Shown: positions 18,501 to 29,693, numbered from the stretch's first letter. The stretch: DNA of 64,000 nucleotides from Candidatus Ribeiella danica (GCA_016717335.1 JADKFS010000012.1:186001-250000), one strand, 5' to 3'. Notes: generated by a model not told the origin, from the letters alone. Numbers and translations: made by a program.

Positions 18501-20076
18501 GGAGCAGGTGATCGGCAACCTCCACGACCGCTTCAACTGGGTTGTCTGCTACGACCCCACGATCGACCGCTTTCTCATGGAGAGCGCCTTCCCCGAAAAG
18601 GTGCAGATCATCCGCTACTCCCTCGGGCTCGGCTCGAAGCGGCAGCACAACCTGACGGTCTCGTCCTCGCACAAGGCCCAGGCGATCGTCGAGCGGCGAC
18701 TGGCAGCACGTCTGTCGCAGATGCTGCGCCAGGCCACGCCTGAGTTTCTCATCCAGGTGGCCCGGCGGCTCGTGGCCGAAGCCAAGCAGATCTCCGGCGA
18801 TATCGTACTGCGCGCAGCCGGGCCTGGGGCATTCCTCAACGAGCTGATCGGCCTGGTGAGCGCGAAGTTCGAGACCGAACGGCACTACCACGCATCTCAC
18901 CCCGACGCCCTCACCACGTGGATTCTGCTCGACGACTTCGAGCACTGGTTTGGCGGCGGCAAATTCCCCGACCTGCTGTTTGTGGCGATCACGCGCGGGG
19001 CAACCAGCGAGCTGCACCTGCACGCCGAGATCCTGGAGGCGAAATGTGTTGGTCAGGGCTCGTTCGATGTCGAGGCCCACGATGCCCAAGAGCAGGTGCG
19101 CCGCGGCGTGAGCCGGCTGGGGCGCGCTTTCGCCGGCGGCGCGGCACACCTTGATGCGCTCTACTGGGACGACCAGCTCTACCGGGCCGTGACCGGGAAC
19201 ATCCATATGCACATCGAGCAGGAGGAGCTATGGGGCCTCTTCCGCGACCAGCTTTACCAGGGCACGTTCGAACTAGAGATGAGCGGGCACACATGGGCCT
19301 TCTGCTACGAGGGTCAGGCGGGCGTCGTGAGTGGGCCTGAGGTTCACGCCTTCGAGAAGCCTGTCGCTGATCTGCCCGAGGTGCCGCTGCTGGCACATCA
19401 CTACGGGCGCAACGAGCTCTGCCAGTGCCTGCGGGCGCTGATCGAGGCCCGCGAGGGTCTGAGCGCCACACCCGAAATGTGGACGCCCGAGCCGGCCCGG
19501 CCCATCCGGCACATGGCGGACAACAGGAGGAATGAAGCGTACGCTGACGTGATCGCAACCGACCCTGCCAGCTCAGATATGGAGAGAGATGCGAGCGGTG
19601 ACGCGCCGGTGGTATCGCCCGCGAAAATGCCGCCGGCGAGCGGCCCATCTGCCGTAGCACCCGCAGAGCAGGGCGCGACCCATCCCGCGCCAGCTGTCGT
19701 CGATCAAGAATGGCAGTGGCTCGCCGAGAAGGCCCGCGACCTGGAGCGGGCGCTGCGTCAGCGCGGCGTGCAGCTGTTCCCGATTGACCCGGCCCAGGCC
19801 GACGTCGGGCCGAGCATCGTGCGCTTCAAGCTGCGCCTGCGACCGAACGAATCGCTCAAGAGGATTCAAGCCGTGGCCGAGGATCTGGCGCGCGACCTGG
19901 CGCTCGCCAGCACACCGATCATCGCCAATGTGCTGCGCACCAACTTCGTCGGTGTGGACATCCCGCGCGAGCGCGCCCGGCTGATCGAGCTGCGCCCGCT
20001 GCTGGAGGGCCTTGGCACGCCCGGCCCGGCCGAGCTGCCGATCGTGATCGGCGTGACCCCGATGGCGGTCTCATGA
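15541..20076 (+). CDS. sspH: SspH/DptH-type FtsK-like translocase, N-terminal part (gene frameshifted)
   Basis: A 1511-residue open frame starting 18 nt after sspG with an AAGG ribosome site. Most of it is specific to this family and includes a long coiled, charged region at about 250-390. Residues about 1385-1511 resemble the FtsK beta/pre-motor region (GPSIVRFKLRLRPNESLKRI, then VLRTNFVGVDIPRERARL, then ELPIVIGVTP). The frame stops right before where the motor Walker A should come, and the motor is found in the next frame. DptH/SspH proteins of this group are about 1700 residues, so this is the first six-sevenths of one gene. See the next entry and the frameshift finding. Confidence 0.82.
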   Translation: MMTTSADATIADAMRRYLEAQIRARPASRAFFRISGFGEGVYTAFLSYLAAQGWQIADKRLEVRSITAIAGHPERTMGTTRSATWYRNNLAEGHALLLIQNRRSSDAQSLKDLYPVTELSLSQDGIDQLIDACIAGYQLSPKERKQLIDFVRRLARVVYTPQLRDLAEFLAVVDTTLCGLPGTTVAEAIAHALPHFGLFRCHELADLLNSVRGDKLIRQLRNAARLGDEVLDDRARGDYLRRLDAATLDDDAALGGLSVERKRELIRRFIDGQLRESRAELLQVLQIDWREIQTVITAKSRVTRQEKLASVANKLEELVAQSDLDSEEAREVLSDLRIGNEPDGDTLDQLLAESGDSLTKTLRHELQRLVKPRSRKHSDFLVGLAALAVELLQPRQSELEAGTQLRVSATLSAANQGKHLPEAIAAFRTLYGGIEQALPDISWQIAPLWNELDTRGRAIVEDDEEAERERVIRVDIPFRVVVAGPGGSELARAELIWQYRSDSPATATAQTLVAEQALLTRGDLGPLFGGVTALRVPVYNSCPRTDEIGDLDLRRPIQSLGTWFEKPSDLRALLTDQLQGRSRPQSRAALDQGLTRLEQAWGAFVAAASAGGLLAADIRQLLSAYEDLLRTAVSQLQTGQEISGGYKVLNQAWVIGPQSFESWAVVPLLHPLKLLWWRERTRYISGLIRHLLDSRTIASIVDEPRYRRELAVTYGSSGFPPVLALPPGEGRPAERFLPVEEADGYELFFREAERAEAFGLDTDLLAEDENEIAAQRAVDGITAVVQDYIETYPFVRDGIEIVLFECRNGALPGLLVERLMLASVRRGWKVRVNIVVHTSDRGAPLFRRVSEWVQTDRPQTERGGQEYFPPVTIKVLECSHDELLRMREDTDIVILADVLADKGQVVRSEIDPDAGADVPLDGYLPTYRAQQEPFQQGDVYRRLLLSPPQQPALSRLFLLAQHAATGRRPVSARETARFYRELTLDEWEQVIGNLHDRFNWVVCYDPTIDRFLMESAFPEKVQIIRYSLGLGSKRQHNLTVSSSHKAQAIVERRLAARLSQMLRQATPEFLIQVARRLVAEAKQISGDIVLRAAGPGAFLNELIGLVSAKFETERHYHASHPDALTTWILLDDFEHWFGGGKFPDLLFVAITRGATSELHLHAEILEAKCVGQGSFDVEAHDAQEQVRRGVSRLGRAFAGGAAHLDALYWDDQLYRAVTGNIHMHIEQEELWGLFRDQLYQGTFELEMSGHTWAFCYEGQAGVVSGPEVHAFEKPVADLPEVPLLAHHYGRNELCQCLRALIEAREGLSATPEMWTPEPARPIRHMADNRRNEAYADVIATDPASSDMERDASGDAPVVSPAKMPPASGPSAVAPAEQGATHPAPAVVDQEWQWLAEKARDLERALRQRGVQLFPIDPAQADVGPSIVRFKLRLRPNESLKRIQAVAEDLARDLALASTPIIANVLRTNFVGVDIPRERARLIELRPLLEGLGTPGPAELPIVIGVTPMAVS

Positions 20077-20807
20077 TCGAAGATCTGTCCGAGTTCCCGC
20101 ACCTGCTTGTAGCCGGCGCCACCGGCTCGGGTAAGTCGGTGTTCCTGCGCAGCCTGCTGCTCAGCCTGATGACCCAGTACCCACCTGGCAAGCTGGACGT
20201 GCTGATCGTCGACCCGAAGCGCACCGACTTCACCTTCTTCAACGGCGCGCCCTATCTGCGGGGCAGCAAGGTGATCGTCGAACGCAACGAGGCCCGCGAC
20301 GCCCTGCTGGAGCTAGTGCGCTCGGAGATGCCCAGGCGGCAGGACCTGTTGGCCAAGGCCAGAACCACGAAGGTGAAGCTGTTCAACCAGCGCTACCCGG
20401 CCGAGGCGCTACCCCCGATCGTAGCCTTGATCGATGAGTACGCGCTGTTGGTCAGCATGATGAGCAAGAAGGAGCGCGATTCGTTCGAGCAGGACCTGAT
20501 GATTTTAGCATCCGCGGCACGCTCGGTGAGCATTCATCTCGTGCTTGCCACCCAGCGCCCCAGCGCCGATATCGTTACATCTACCCTCAAAGCCAACCTT
20601 CCGACACGCATCGCCTTCCGCGTCGCATCGAGCACGAACTCGAGCATTGTGCTCGACAGCACCGGCGCCGAGAATCTGCTCGGCCGCGGCGATATGCTCT
20701 TCCAGCAGCAGAGCGGCGAGATCGTGCGGCTTCAGGCCCCTTTCATGGACGAAGAGCAGATGCAGATCTACCTCGCCGCACTTGTCGCAGCCCACACTGC
20801 GCGCTGA
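20073..20807 (+). CDS. sspH: SspH/DptH-type FtsK-like motor, C-terminal part (separate frame)
   Basis: A 244-residue frame that overlaps the preceding stop by ATGA. It holds the FtsK/SpoIIIE motor core: EFPHLLVAGATGSGKSV (Walker A 15-22), LIVDPKR, Walker B IVALIDEY (116-123), and the FtsK signature LATQRPSADIVTSTLKANLP. It would power DNA translocation for the restriction complex. It may be made as a separate subunit by coupled reinitiation, by frameshifting, or the gene may be dead or the base missing only in the assembly. There is no ribosome site in front of the ATG, which argues against it being an original separate gene. Confidence 0.85.
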   Translation: MIEDLSEFPHLLVAGATGSGKSVFLRSLLLSLMTQYPPGKLDVLIVDPKRTDFTFFNGAPYLRGSKVIVERNEARDALLELVRSEMPRRQDLLAKARTTKVKLFNQRYPAEALPPIVALIDEYALLVSMMSKKERDSFEQDLMILASAARSVSIHLVLATQRPSADIVTSTLKANLPTRIAFRVASSTNSSIVLDSTGAENLLGRGDMLFQQQSGEIVRLQAPFMDEEQMQIYLAALVAAHTAR

Positions 20808-20874
20808 TCCAGGCGCGATCCAAATCTACACATCTGTGCTTAATCAGGATCGATTATAGCCGCATTCGGTGCTA

Positions 20875-21545
20875 GACTCAGGCATCACTGGCTGGCGTTC
20901 CGGGATCGATCCGCGGATCATACGGATTTGCGCGGATAGAGCAGCCCATCTTATCCGCACTATCCGCGGCTGGTGGTCCGGGATCGATCCGCGGATCATA
21001 CGGATTTGCGCGGATCGAGCGGCCAATCCTATCCGCCTTATCCGCCTTATCCGCGGATCGAACCAGCCAGGCCGGCTTAAGCGGAGAGAAGTACGGATCG
21101 AGCGGCCAATCCTATCCGCCTTATCCGCGGCTGGTGGTCCGGGATCGATCCGCGGATAATACGGATTCGCGCGGATAGAGCAGCCGATCTTATCCGCCTT
21201 ATCCGCCTTATCCGCGGATCGAACCAGCCAAGCCGGGCTTAAGCGGAGAGAAGCGCGGATAGAGCAGCCGATCTTATCCGCCTTATCCGCCTTATCCGCG
21301 GATCGAACCAGCCAAGCCGGGCTTAAGCGGAGAGAAGCGCGGATAGAGCAGCCGATCTTATCCGCCTTATCCGCCTTATCCGCGGATCGAACCAGCCAGG
21401 CCGGCTTAAGCGGAGAGAAGTACGGATCGAGCGGCCGATCTTATCCGCCTTATCCGCCTTATCCGCGGATCGAACCAGCCAGGCCGGCTCAAGCTAAAAG
21501 AAGCGCCGCGCTATCCGCGGATCGAACCAGCCAGACCAGCTCGAG
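20875..21545. repeat. 84-bp minisatellite built on TTATCCGCC subrepeats
   Basis: Marker GCGGAGAGAAG recurs about every 83-84 bp in the last part (21243, 21327, about 21410), with an earlier copy at 21081. Units contain two or three tandem TTATCCGCC words, CGCGGATCGAACCAGCC, and GGATCGATCCGCGGAT. There are about seven units in all, with the left part more diverged. There are no unique spacers and no gene; it ends next to the ribosome site of the dienelactone hydrolase gene. Confidence 0.9.
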
Positions 21546-21561
21546 TAGAAGGAGTGCTTGC

Positions 21562-22230
21562 ATGATCACGTTCACTGCCGGCGAGCGGGCCGGCGCGGGG
21601 TACCTGGCACTGCCCAGGCAGGGCGGCGGGCCGGGCGTGCTGGTGCTGCACGCGTGGTGGGGCCTCACCCCGACATTCAAGGCCGTCTGCGACCGGCTGG
21701 CGCGCGCGGGGTTCGTCGCGCTGGCGCCCGACCTGTACCACGGCCGAACCGCCGCCACGATCGCCGAGGCCGAGGCGCTGATGGAGCAGCGCGACTTCGA
21801 CGCCATGCGCGCGACCGCGACGGGCGCGCTGGCCTACCTGCGCGCGCACCCGGCCACACAGGGCTACCCGGCCGGCGCGCTGGGCTTCTCGATGGGCGCC
21901 TCCTGGGCGATCTTCCTCTCCAGCGTGGCGCCGGACGACATCGCGGCGGCGGTGGCGTTCTACGGCAGCGAGGCGACCGACTTCGCGGCGGCGCGCGCGG
22001 CCTACCTGGGCCACTTCGCCGAGGACGACGAGTGGGAGCCGGCCGAGGGCGTCCGCCAGATGGAGGCCGACATCCGCGCGGCCGGGCGCGACGTAGCCTT
22101 CTTCACCTACCCCGGCGCCAGGCACTGGTTCGCCGAGCCGGATCGCCCCGAGTTCGACCAGGCCGCCGCCGAGCTGGCCTGGCAGCGCACGGTCACGTTC
22201 TTGCATGAGCAGCTTGGGCGCAGCGAGTAG
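21562..22230 (+). CDS. Dienelactone hydrolase family alpha/beta hydrolase
   Basis: A 222-residue cytoplasmic alpha/beta hydrolase. The opening VLVLHAWWGLTP, nucleophile elbow GFSMGAS (Ser at the place where true dienelactone hydrolases have Cys), an acidic stretch AEDDEWEP, and GARHWF with the catalytic His mark the DLH family. The Ser nucleophile suggests a general esterase or carboxymethylenebutenolidase-like enzyme with unknown substrate. AAGGAG lies 8 nt before the ATG. It stands apart from the defence genes behind the minisatellite and is followed by the DinB-like gene 34 nt downstream, so the two may be co-transcribed. Confidence 0.88.
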   Translation: MITFTAGERAGAGYLALPRQGGGPGVLVLHAWWGLTPTFKAVCDRLARAGFVALAPDLYHGRTAATIAEAEALMEQRDFDAMRATATGALAYLRAHPATQGYPAGALGFSMGASWAIFLSSVAPDDIAAAVAFYGSEATDFAAARAAYLGHFAEDDEWEPAEGVRQMEADIRAAGRDVAFFTYPGARHWFAEPDRPEFDQAAAELAWQRTVTFLHEQLGRSE

Positions 22231-22264
22231 CGGCCAACGATCGCGAGCACATGAGAGGAGCAGC

Positions 22265-22783
22265 ATGGCGACGAATGAGTACGAGTCCGAGCCGGCCGGC
22301 AAGGCCGAGCTGATCGAGCGCATCCGCCACGAGTACGCCGCGCTGGAGCAGGCGATCGGCCGGCTGAGCGAGGAGCAGCTGCAGGCGCCGGTCGAGAACG
22401 GCTGGACGATCAAGGATATCCTGGCGCACATCGCGGCCTGGCAGCGGATCTTGCTGCGGTTCCACGTGGGCCGCCGGCCCTTCGCCGAAGCGACCGGCAT
22501 CGCCGCGCTCGACTACGCGACCGCCAGCGTGGAGACGATCAACCAGGCGCTGTACCTGCACCACAAGGGCCGGCCGCTGCCGGAGGTGCTGGCGGCGCTG
22601 CGACAGGCCTACGACGACGTCCTGGCGACGGTCGGGTCGCTCGACGAGGCCGATCTCTTCCGCTCCTACACGCCGCCCGGCCGCGACTCGGGCGGCCAGC
22701 TGATCGACTGGATCGTCGGCGATACCTACGAGCACTACATGGAGCACCGCGCCACGATCGAGCGGCTTTCCGGGCAGAGCTGA
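22265..22783 (+). CDS. DinB/ClbS-like four-helix protein
   Basis: A 172-residue protein of the DinB-like/ClbS (DUF1706) type: an amphipathic helix start (KAELIERIRHEYAALEQAI), the pattern GWTIKDILAHIAAWQRIL typical of the family, and a late DTYEHYMEHRATIE with a metal-type His. Family members are metal-binding four-helix proteins, some acting as thiol transferases or as cyclopropane hydrolases. No specific substrate can be inferred. The ATG at 22265 follows GAGAGGAG; an upstream start at 22205 overlaps the previous gene and is not needed. Confidence 0.8.
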   Translation: MATNEYESEPAGKAELIERIRHEYAALEQAIGRLSEEQLQAPVENGWTIKDILAHIAAWQRILLRFHVGRRPFAEATGIAALDYATASVETINQALYLHHKGRPLPEVLAALRQAYDDVLATVGSLDEADLFRSYTPPGRDSGGQLIDWIVGDTYEHYMEHRATIERLSGQS

Positions 22784-22793
22784 TGCTCAAGCT

Positions 22794-22822
22794 TTGACGA
22801 AACGGTAGCCCGGTGCTATACT
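22794..22822 (+). promoter_or_regulatory. Sigma70-type promoter of uvrA
   Basis: TTGACG (22794-22799), a 17-bp spacer, TATACT (22817-22822). Downstream in the leader is an inverted repeat (GACGCCGC at 22848-22855 with GCGGCGTC at 22880-22887) and a second -10-like TATAGT at 22896-22901. Confidence 0.75.
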
Positions 22823-22920
22823 TCTCGCACACCCGTTCAGTTTTTCCGACGCCGCAGAGTAGCGATCTTCTACGCTGACGCGGCGTCTTCTGTTGTATAG
22901 TCGAGCCAGGAAGAGCAGCA

Positions 22921-26241
<3,321 letters not shown>

Positions 26242-26700
26242 ACCTTATCCTGCGACGTAGCTTTTTCACCGCAGAGGCGCAGAGATGCGGCGTAGCTTTT
26301 TCACCGCAGAGGCGCAGAGGCAGCAGAGATGCGGCGTAGCTTTTTCACCGCAGAGGCGCAGAGGCAGCAGAGATCTCGAGTAGATCTTATACCTCTGCGT
26401 TCTCCGTGTCTCTGCGGCGCGCGAGACCGCCACAGCGCCGCCCGGGGACGGCCACCGGTTTGGGGGGAAGCTAGAGATTCCCTCTGCGTCTCCTGTCTCT
26501 GCGGCGGCGCCCCGGCCCCGCCACGCACAGGTGAATGACGGCTACCGGACTGTCTCACCGCAGAGGCGCAGAGGCAGCAGAGATCTCGAGTAGATCTTAT
26601 ACCCTCTGCGTTCTCTGTGTCTCTGCGGTGCGCGAGACCGCCCCACAGCGCCGCCGCCCGATGTCTGGGGGAAAGGCATGCTTCAATTCCAGGGATTTCG
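26242..26700. repeat. CTCTGCG/CGCAGAG word array downstream of uvrA
   Basis: Three near-identical blocks of TAGCTTTTTCACCGCAGAGG (about 26257, 26294, 26336) are followed by an opposing arm TCTCCGTGTCTCTGCGG (26400). A second arm pair lies at 26553-26580 (CACCGCAGAGGCGCAGAGG) and 26600-26630. A similar pair lies at 43017-43082. Small reading frames on both strands are repeat shadows. No gene seen up to 26787. Confidence 0.85.
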
Positions 26701-26787
26701 CCTTGCCGCGGTACGGGCGCGATATATCGCGCCCCTGCGCCTTTGGGGAGTTGTGCTGCGGTTTGGCCGAAACCGCCAAACCGTAGA

Positions 26788-27567
26788 TCATTCCCCCGCC
26801 CCTGGCACGGGGTGGGGTGATCTGGGCGACGTTGACATCGCCGCTCGCTCGCAGAAGAACAGCGTGCCGGCGGCGACGCAGAGCGGGATGGCCAGCAGGT
26901 TGACGAACGGGATGCTGACCAGCGCGAGGCAGACCAGCCCGAAGCCGGCGGTCGCCGGCAAACCCCAGCGGATCACCCCGAGCTTCGCGCGGAAGCTCAG
27001 CCGCCGCCGCTCGAGCGGGTAGTCCAGGAAGTCCAGGCAGGCGATCGTGGCGCCGAGCGCGATGCCGCCCACAGTGGCCAGGATCGTCCCGGCCGCCGGG
27101 ATGAGGTTGAGCAGCAGCAACCCCAGGCCGATCGGCAGCGCCAGCAGCAGCTTCTGCAGCTCGAACGCCAGCGCGCGGCCCAGGTCGCGCAGCGCGGCGC
27201 CGAGGCCGGAGCCGGGATCGGGCAGCCGGCCGGTCTGCTGCAGCTCGATCTGGGCCGAGAGCTGCGCGTACCACGGCGCGCCCAGCACCACCCCGAAGCG
27301 CACCAGCACGAAGCCGGTGGCGAGCAGCAGGCCGACCACCAGCAGCACGCGCAGCAGCGCGCCCAGGACCGCGGCCCACACCGGCAGCCCGCCGACCAGC
27401 CCGTCGATCGCGCGCAGGCCGCCGAACAGCAGGCCGGCGTACAGCGTGACGCCGACGACGATGTTCACCAGGATGGGGACGAGCACGTAGCGCCACAGGT
27501 GCGGCGTGCGGGCCAGCAGCCCAAACGCGCGGAAGGGATAGGCCAGCCCGGCGACAAACCGTGTCAT
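26788..27567 (-). CDS. EI24/CysZ-like integral membrane protein
   Basis: A 259-residue protein with about five hydrophobic segments (LVPILVNIVVGVTLYAGLLF; VLGALLRVLLVVGLLLA; LLALPIGLGLLLLNLI; LVCLALVSIPFVNLLAIPLC). The cytosolic helical part between segments 2 and 3 and the motif LIPAAGTILATVGG fit the EI24 domain family that includes the sulfate transporter CysZ. Function here is not fixed: CysZ-like sulfate uptake is possible but no cysteine genes are adjacent. The start at 27567 follows GGAAGAGAG. The C-terminal tail runs into an intergenic hairpin-type sequence. It is convergent to uvrA. Confidence 0.82.
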   Translation of the reverse strand: MTRFVAGLAYPFRAFGLLARTPHLWRYVLVPILVNIVVGVTLYAGLLFGGLRAIDGLVGGLPVWAAVLGALLRVLLVVGLLLATGFVLVRFGVVLGAPWYAQLSAQIELQQTGRLPDPGSGLGAALRDLGRALAFELQKLLLALPIGLGLLLLNLIPAAGTILATVGGIALGATIACLDFLDYPLERRRLSFRAKLGVIRWGLPATAGFGLVCLALVSIPFVNLLAIPLCVAAGTLFFCERAAMSTSPRSPHPVPGAGE

Positions 27568-27795
27568 AATCGCTCTCTTCCGGATAGTTCTGCGTGGGGC
27601 CGTGGCGGTGGCTTCGCCGCCATGCCCCCACGCGATCGGTTTGGAGGACCTGCGGCCCCTCGAAACCTTCCCAACCCTCAAGCAGATCGCTGCCAAGCGA
27701 AACCTTTGACGCCATATACCGAAGCATTGTTGCGCTCGACAGACATCTGCGGTGTGGTCGGGCGTCAGCTCCACGCGCAGCCGCGGCCGCCACGC
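27568..27795. repeat. Intergenic hairpin between EI24 gene and two-component genes
   Basis: Imperfect inverted repeat at about 27590-27632 (GTGGGGCC...CGGTGGC, loop TTC, GCCGCCATGCCCCCAC). It is of the same general type as the hairpins at 29694 and 30783. No gene seen. Confidence 0.7.
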
Positions 27796-28854
27796 TCACA
27801 GCGGCCCGCGCGCTTCGAGCGGAAGAGTCACCGAGAAGGTGCTCCCGCGGCCATTCCCCGCGCTGGCGGCCTCAATGCCCCCCCCGTGCGCCTCGCAGAT
27901 CGCCTTCACGATCGCCAGGCCCAGCCCCGTGCCGCCGGTCTCGCGGCTGCGTGACTTGTCGGCGCGGTAGAACCGGTCGAAGACCGCCGCAAGCTGCTCT
28001 GGCTCCAGCCCCTCGCCGGTATCATGCACGACCAGACGAATCTCGCCAGCACCGCCGCATACAGAGACCGTGATCGCGCCGCCCGGCGGTGTATGGCGCA
28101 GCGCATTGGTGAGCAAGTTGAACAGAACCTGGCGGATACGGCTGGGATCCACAAGCACCTCGGGCAGCCGATCGATGCGGTCGATCAGCCGAATGCCCTG
28201 ATCGTCCGCCAGCGGCTCCAGGGCCTGCAGCGTCTCGATCGCCAGCGCGCCCAGGTCGGTCGGCCGCTTCTCAAGCGGCAGCTGGTGGCTCTCGGCTAGG
28301 GCCAGCTCGCGCAGATCGTTGACCAGCCGGATGAGATGGCGTGTCTGCTCGTAGAGGTGCGCGATCTCCGATTCGTCCAGCGTGGTGACGTGGTCCAGCG
28401 CGGCGCGCAGATTGCCTTCCAGAACGCTCAGCGGCGTGCGCAGCTCGTGCGAGACATCGGCCATCAGGTTGCGGCGCAGCGCCTCGGCATGCTGGAGATC
28501 GGCCGCCATCCGATTGAAGGAGCTGGCTAGATCGACCAGCTCCTGGCTCCCGCGCACAGGCACGCGCACCTGAAGCTCACCCTGGCCAACGCGCTGCGCG
28601 GCCCGCGCCAGGTCGCTGATCGGCGCAGTGATCAGCCTACCGATCAGCACACCTCCCGCGAGGCCAATCAGCAAGGAGAGACCCAGGAAGTCGAGCAGGC
28701 GCCGTGTCAGCTCGGCGTCGGACGGAGGATCGTCGAGCTGGGGCACCTCCCAGCCGGCCAGATGCGGCACAATGATCGTGAGAAACTGGATGCAGAAGGC
28801 GAAGAAGAGCACCCCGCCGATCATCAGGCTGATGCGTATCCAGAGACGGCTCAT
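27796..28854 (-). CDS. Membrane sensor histidine kinase
   Basis: A 352-residue kinase with TM1 (about 9-31), a very short outside loop of about 20 residues, TM2 (about 54-75), HAMP (about 75-125), and HisKA with phospho-acceptor His136 in DVSHELRTPLSVLEG. The ATPase domain has N-box NLLTNALRHTPPGG, DTGEGL, FDRFYR and GGTGLGLAIVK. The small sensor loop suggests sensing within the membrane or through a partner. Its start overlaps the stop of the response-regulator gene by ATGA, so the two form one operon and one signalling pair (BaeS/CreC-like). Confidence 0.95.
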   Translation of the reverse strand: MSRLWIRISLMIGGVLFFAFCIQFLTIIVPHLAGWEVPQLDDPPSDAELTRRLLDFLGLSLLIGLAGGVLIGRLITAPISDLARAAQRVGQGELQVRVPVRGSQELVDLASSFNRMAADLQHAEALRRNLMADVSHELRTPLSVLEGNLRAALDHVTTLDESEIAHLYEQTRHLIRLVNDLRELALAESHQLPLEKRPTDLGALAIETLQALEPLADDQGIRLIDRIDRLPEVLVDPSRIRQVLFNLLTNALRHTPPGGAITVSVCGGAGEIRLVVHDTGEGLEPEQLAAVFDRFYRADKSRSRETGGTGLGLAIVKAICEAHGGGIEAASAGNGRGSTFSVTLPLEARGPL

Positions 28855-29564
28855 GGGCTTCCTCGCGAGTCGACGAGCCGATAGCCGACCCCGTAGACCG
28901 TCTGGATATAGGTCGGGTTGTCGGGGTCCGGCTCGATCTTCCGGCGCAGATTGCGGATATGGGTGTCAAGCGCGCGACCCATGCCTTCATACGCATAGCC
29001 CATCGCCCGATCGAGCAGATCGTCGCGTGTGAGCGTGTAGCCAGGGTTCTCCAGAAATGCCTCAAGCAGGTTGAACTCAGTGCGGGTCAGCTCCACTGGC
29101 CGGCCCGCGACCTGCAGCGCCCGCTGATCCAGGTCGAGCCGCAGGGCGCCCGACGCGAGCACACGTGGCGCTGCGCTTGGCAGCAGGTCGAGTCTTCTGC
29201 GGCGCAGCAGCGCGTTGACCCGCGCCACCACCTCGCGCGCATTGAACGGCTTGGTGATGTAGTCGTCGGCGCCCAGCTCCAGCCCGAGGATTTTGTCCAT
29301 ATCGTCCACGCGGGCGGTCAGCATAATCAGCGGCATCGGGGCCAGCGCCTGGTCGGCTCGCACCCGGCGAGTCAGCTCCCATCCATCGTGCCCCGGCATC
29401 AGCAGATCGAGCACCGCCAGATCCGGTCGCTCGTGGCGCAAGATTCGTAGCGCCGCGTCGCCATCATAGGCGATCAGCACATGATAGCCGGCCTGCTCCA
29501 GATAGGCGCGCAGCACGTTCACGATCGATCGGTCGTCGTCGACCACAAGAATTCGCTGTGTCAT
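28851..29564 (-). CDS. OmpR/PhoB-family response regulator
   Basis: A 237-residue protein. The receiver domain (1-120) has acidic VVDDD near the N-terminus, phospho-acceptor Asp53 in VLDLLMPG and Lys in ITKPFNAREV. The winged-helix DNA-binding domain follows (about 130-235; VELTRTEFNLLEAFLENPGY, YIQTVYGVGYRL). It is the partner of the adjoining kinase. I chose the start at 29564 (MTQRILVVDDD) over 29603 because the receiver starts there. Candidate binding repeats lie at 29641-29662 in the divergent intergenic region, so it may control itself and the esterase-like lipoprotein gene. Confidence 0.95.
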   Translation of the reverse strand: MTQRILVVDDDRSIVNVLRAYLEQAGYHVLIAYDGDAALRILRHERPDLAVLDLLMPGHDGWELTRRVRADQALAPMPLIMLTARVDDMDKILGLELGADDYITKPFNAREVVARVNALLRRRRLDLLPSAAPRVLASGALRLDLDQRALQVAGRPVELTRTEFNLLEAFLENPGYTLTRDDLLDRAMGYAYEGMGRALDTHIRNLRRKIEPDPDNPTYIQTVYGVGYRLVDSRGSP

Positions 29565-29574
29565 AGCGTGGATG

Positions 29575-29603
29575 GTAGCACACGATTCTGGAAACAATGT
29601 CAA
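29575..29603 (-). promoter_or_regulatory. Possible promoter of the two-component operon
   Basis: On the minus strand TTGACA (29598-29603) is 17 bp from TGCTAC (29575-29580). The -35 is perfect and the -10 is poor, as in activated promoters. Confidence 0.42.
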
Positions 29604-29640
29604 GATACGGGAGCAGATCTCCGGATTCCCTACAGGTCAT

Positions 29641-29662
29641 CTTGGGGTTTTCTTGAGATTTT
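29641..29662 (+). promoter_or_regulatory. 11-bp direct repeat, candidate response-regulator site
   Basis: CTTGGGGTTTT is followed at once by CTTGAGATTTT. Two direct repeats one helical turn apart is the usual layout of OmpR/PhoB-family boxes. It lies between the regulator gene and the divergent lipoprotein gene. Confidence 0.4.
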
Positions 29663-29693
29663 CATCGTAATATTCGATTTTACAATCTTGGGA

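Noticed and set aside
20875..21545. Possible CRISPR array next to a defence island
   Set aside because: Same reason: 84-bp tandem copies with internal TTATCCGCC subrepeats and no spacers.
22848..22887. SOS (LexA) box before uvrA
   Set aside because: The inverted repeat GACGCCGC/GCGGCGTC is too widely spaced and unlike known LexA boxes; treated only as a leader hairpin.
26301..26786. Small open frames after uvrA
   Set aside because: They translate CTCTGCG-type repeats on either strand and have no ribosome site of note.
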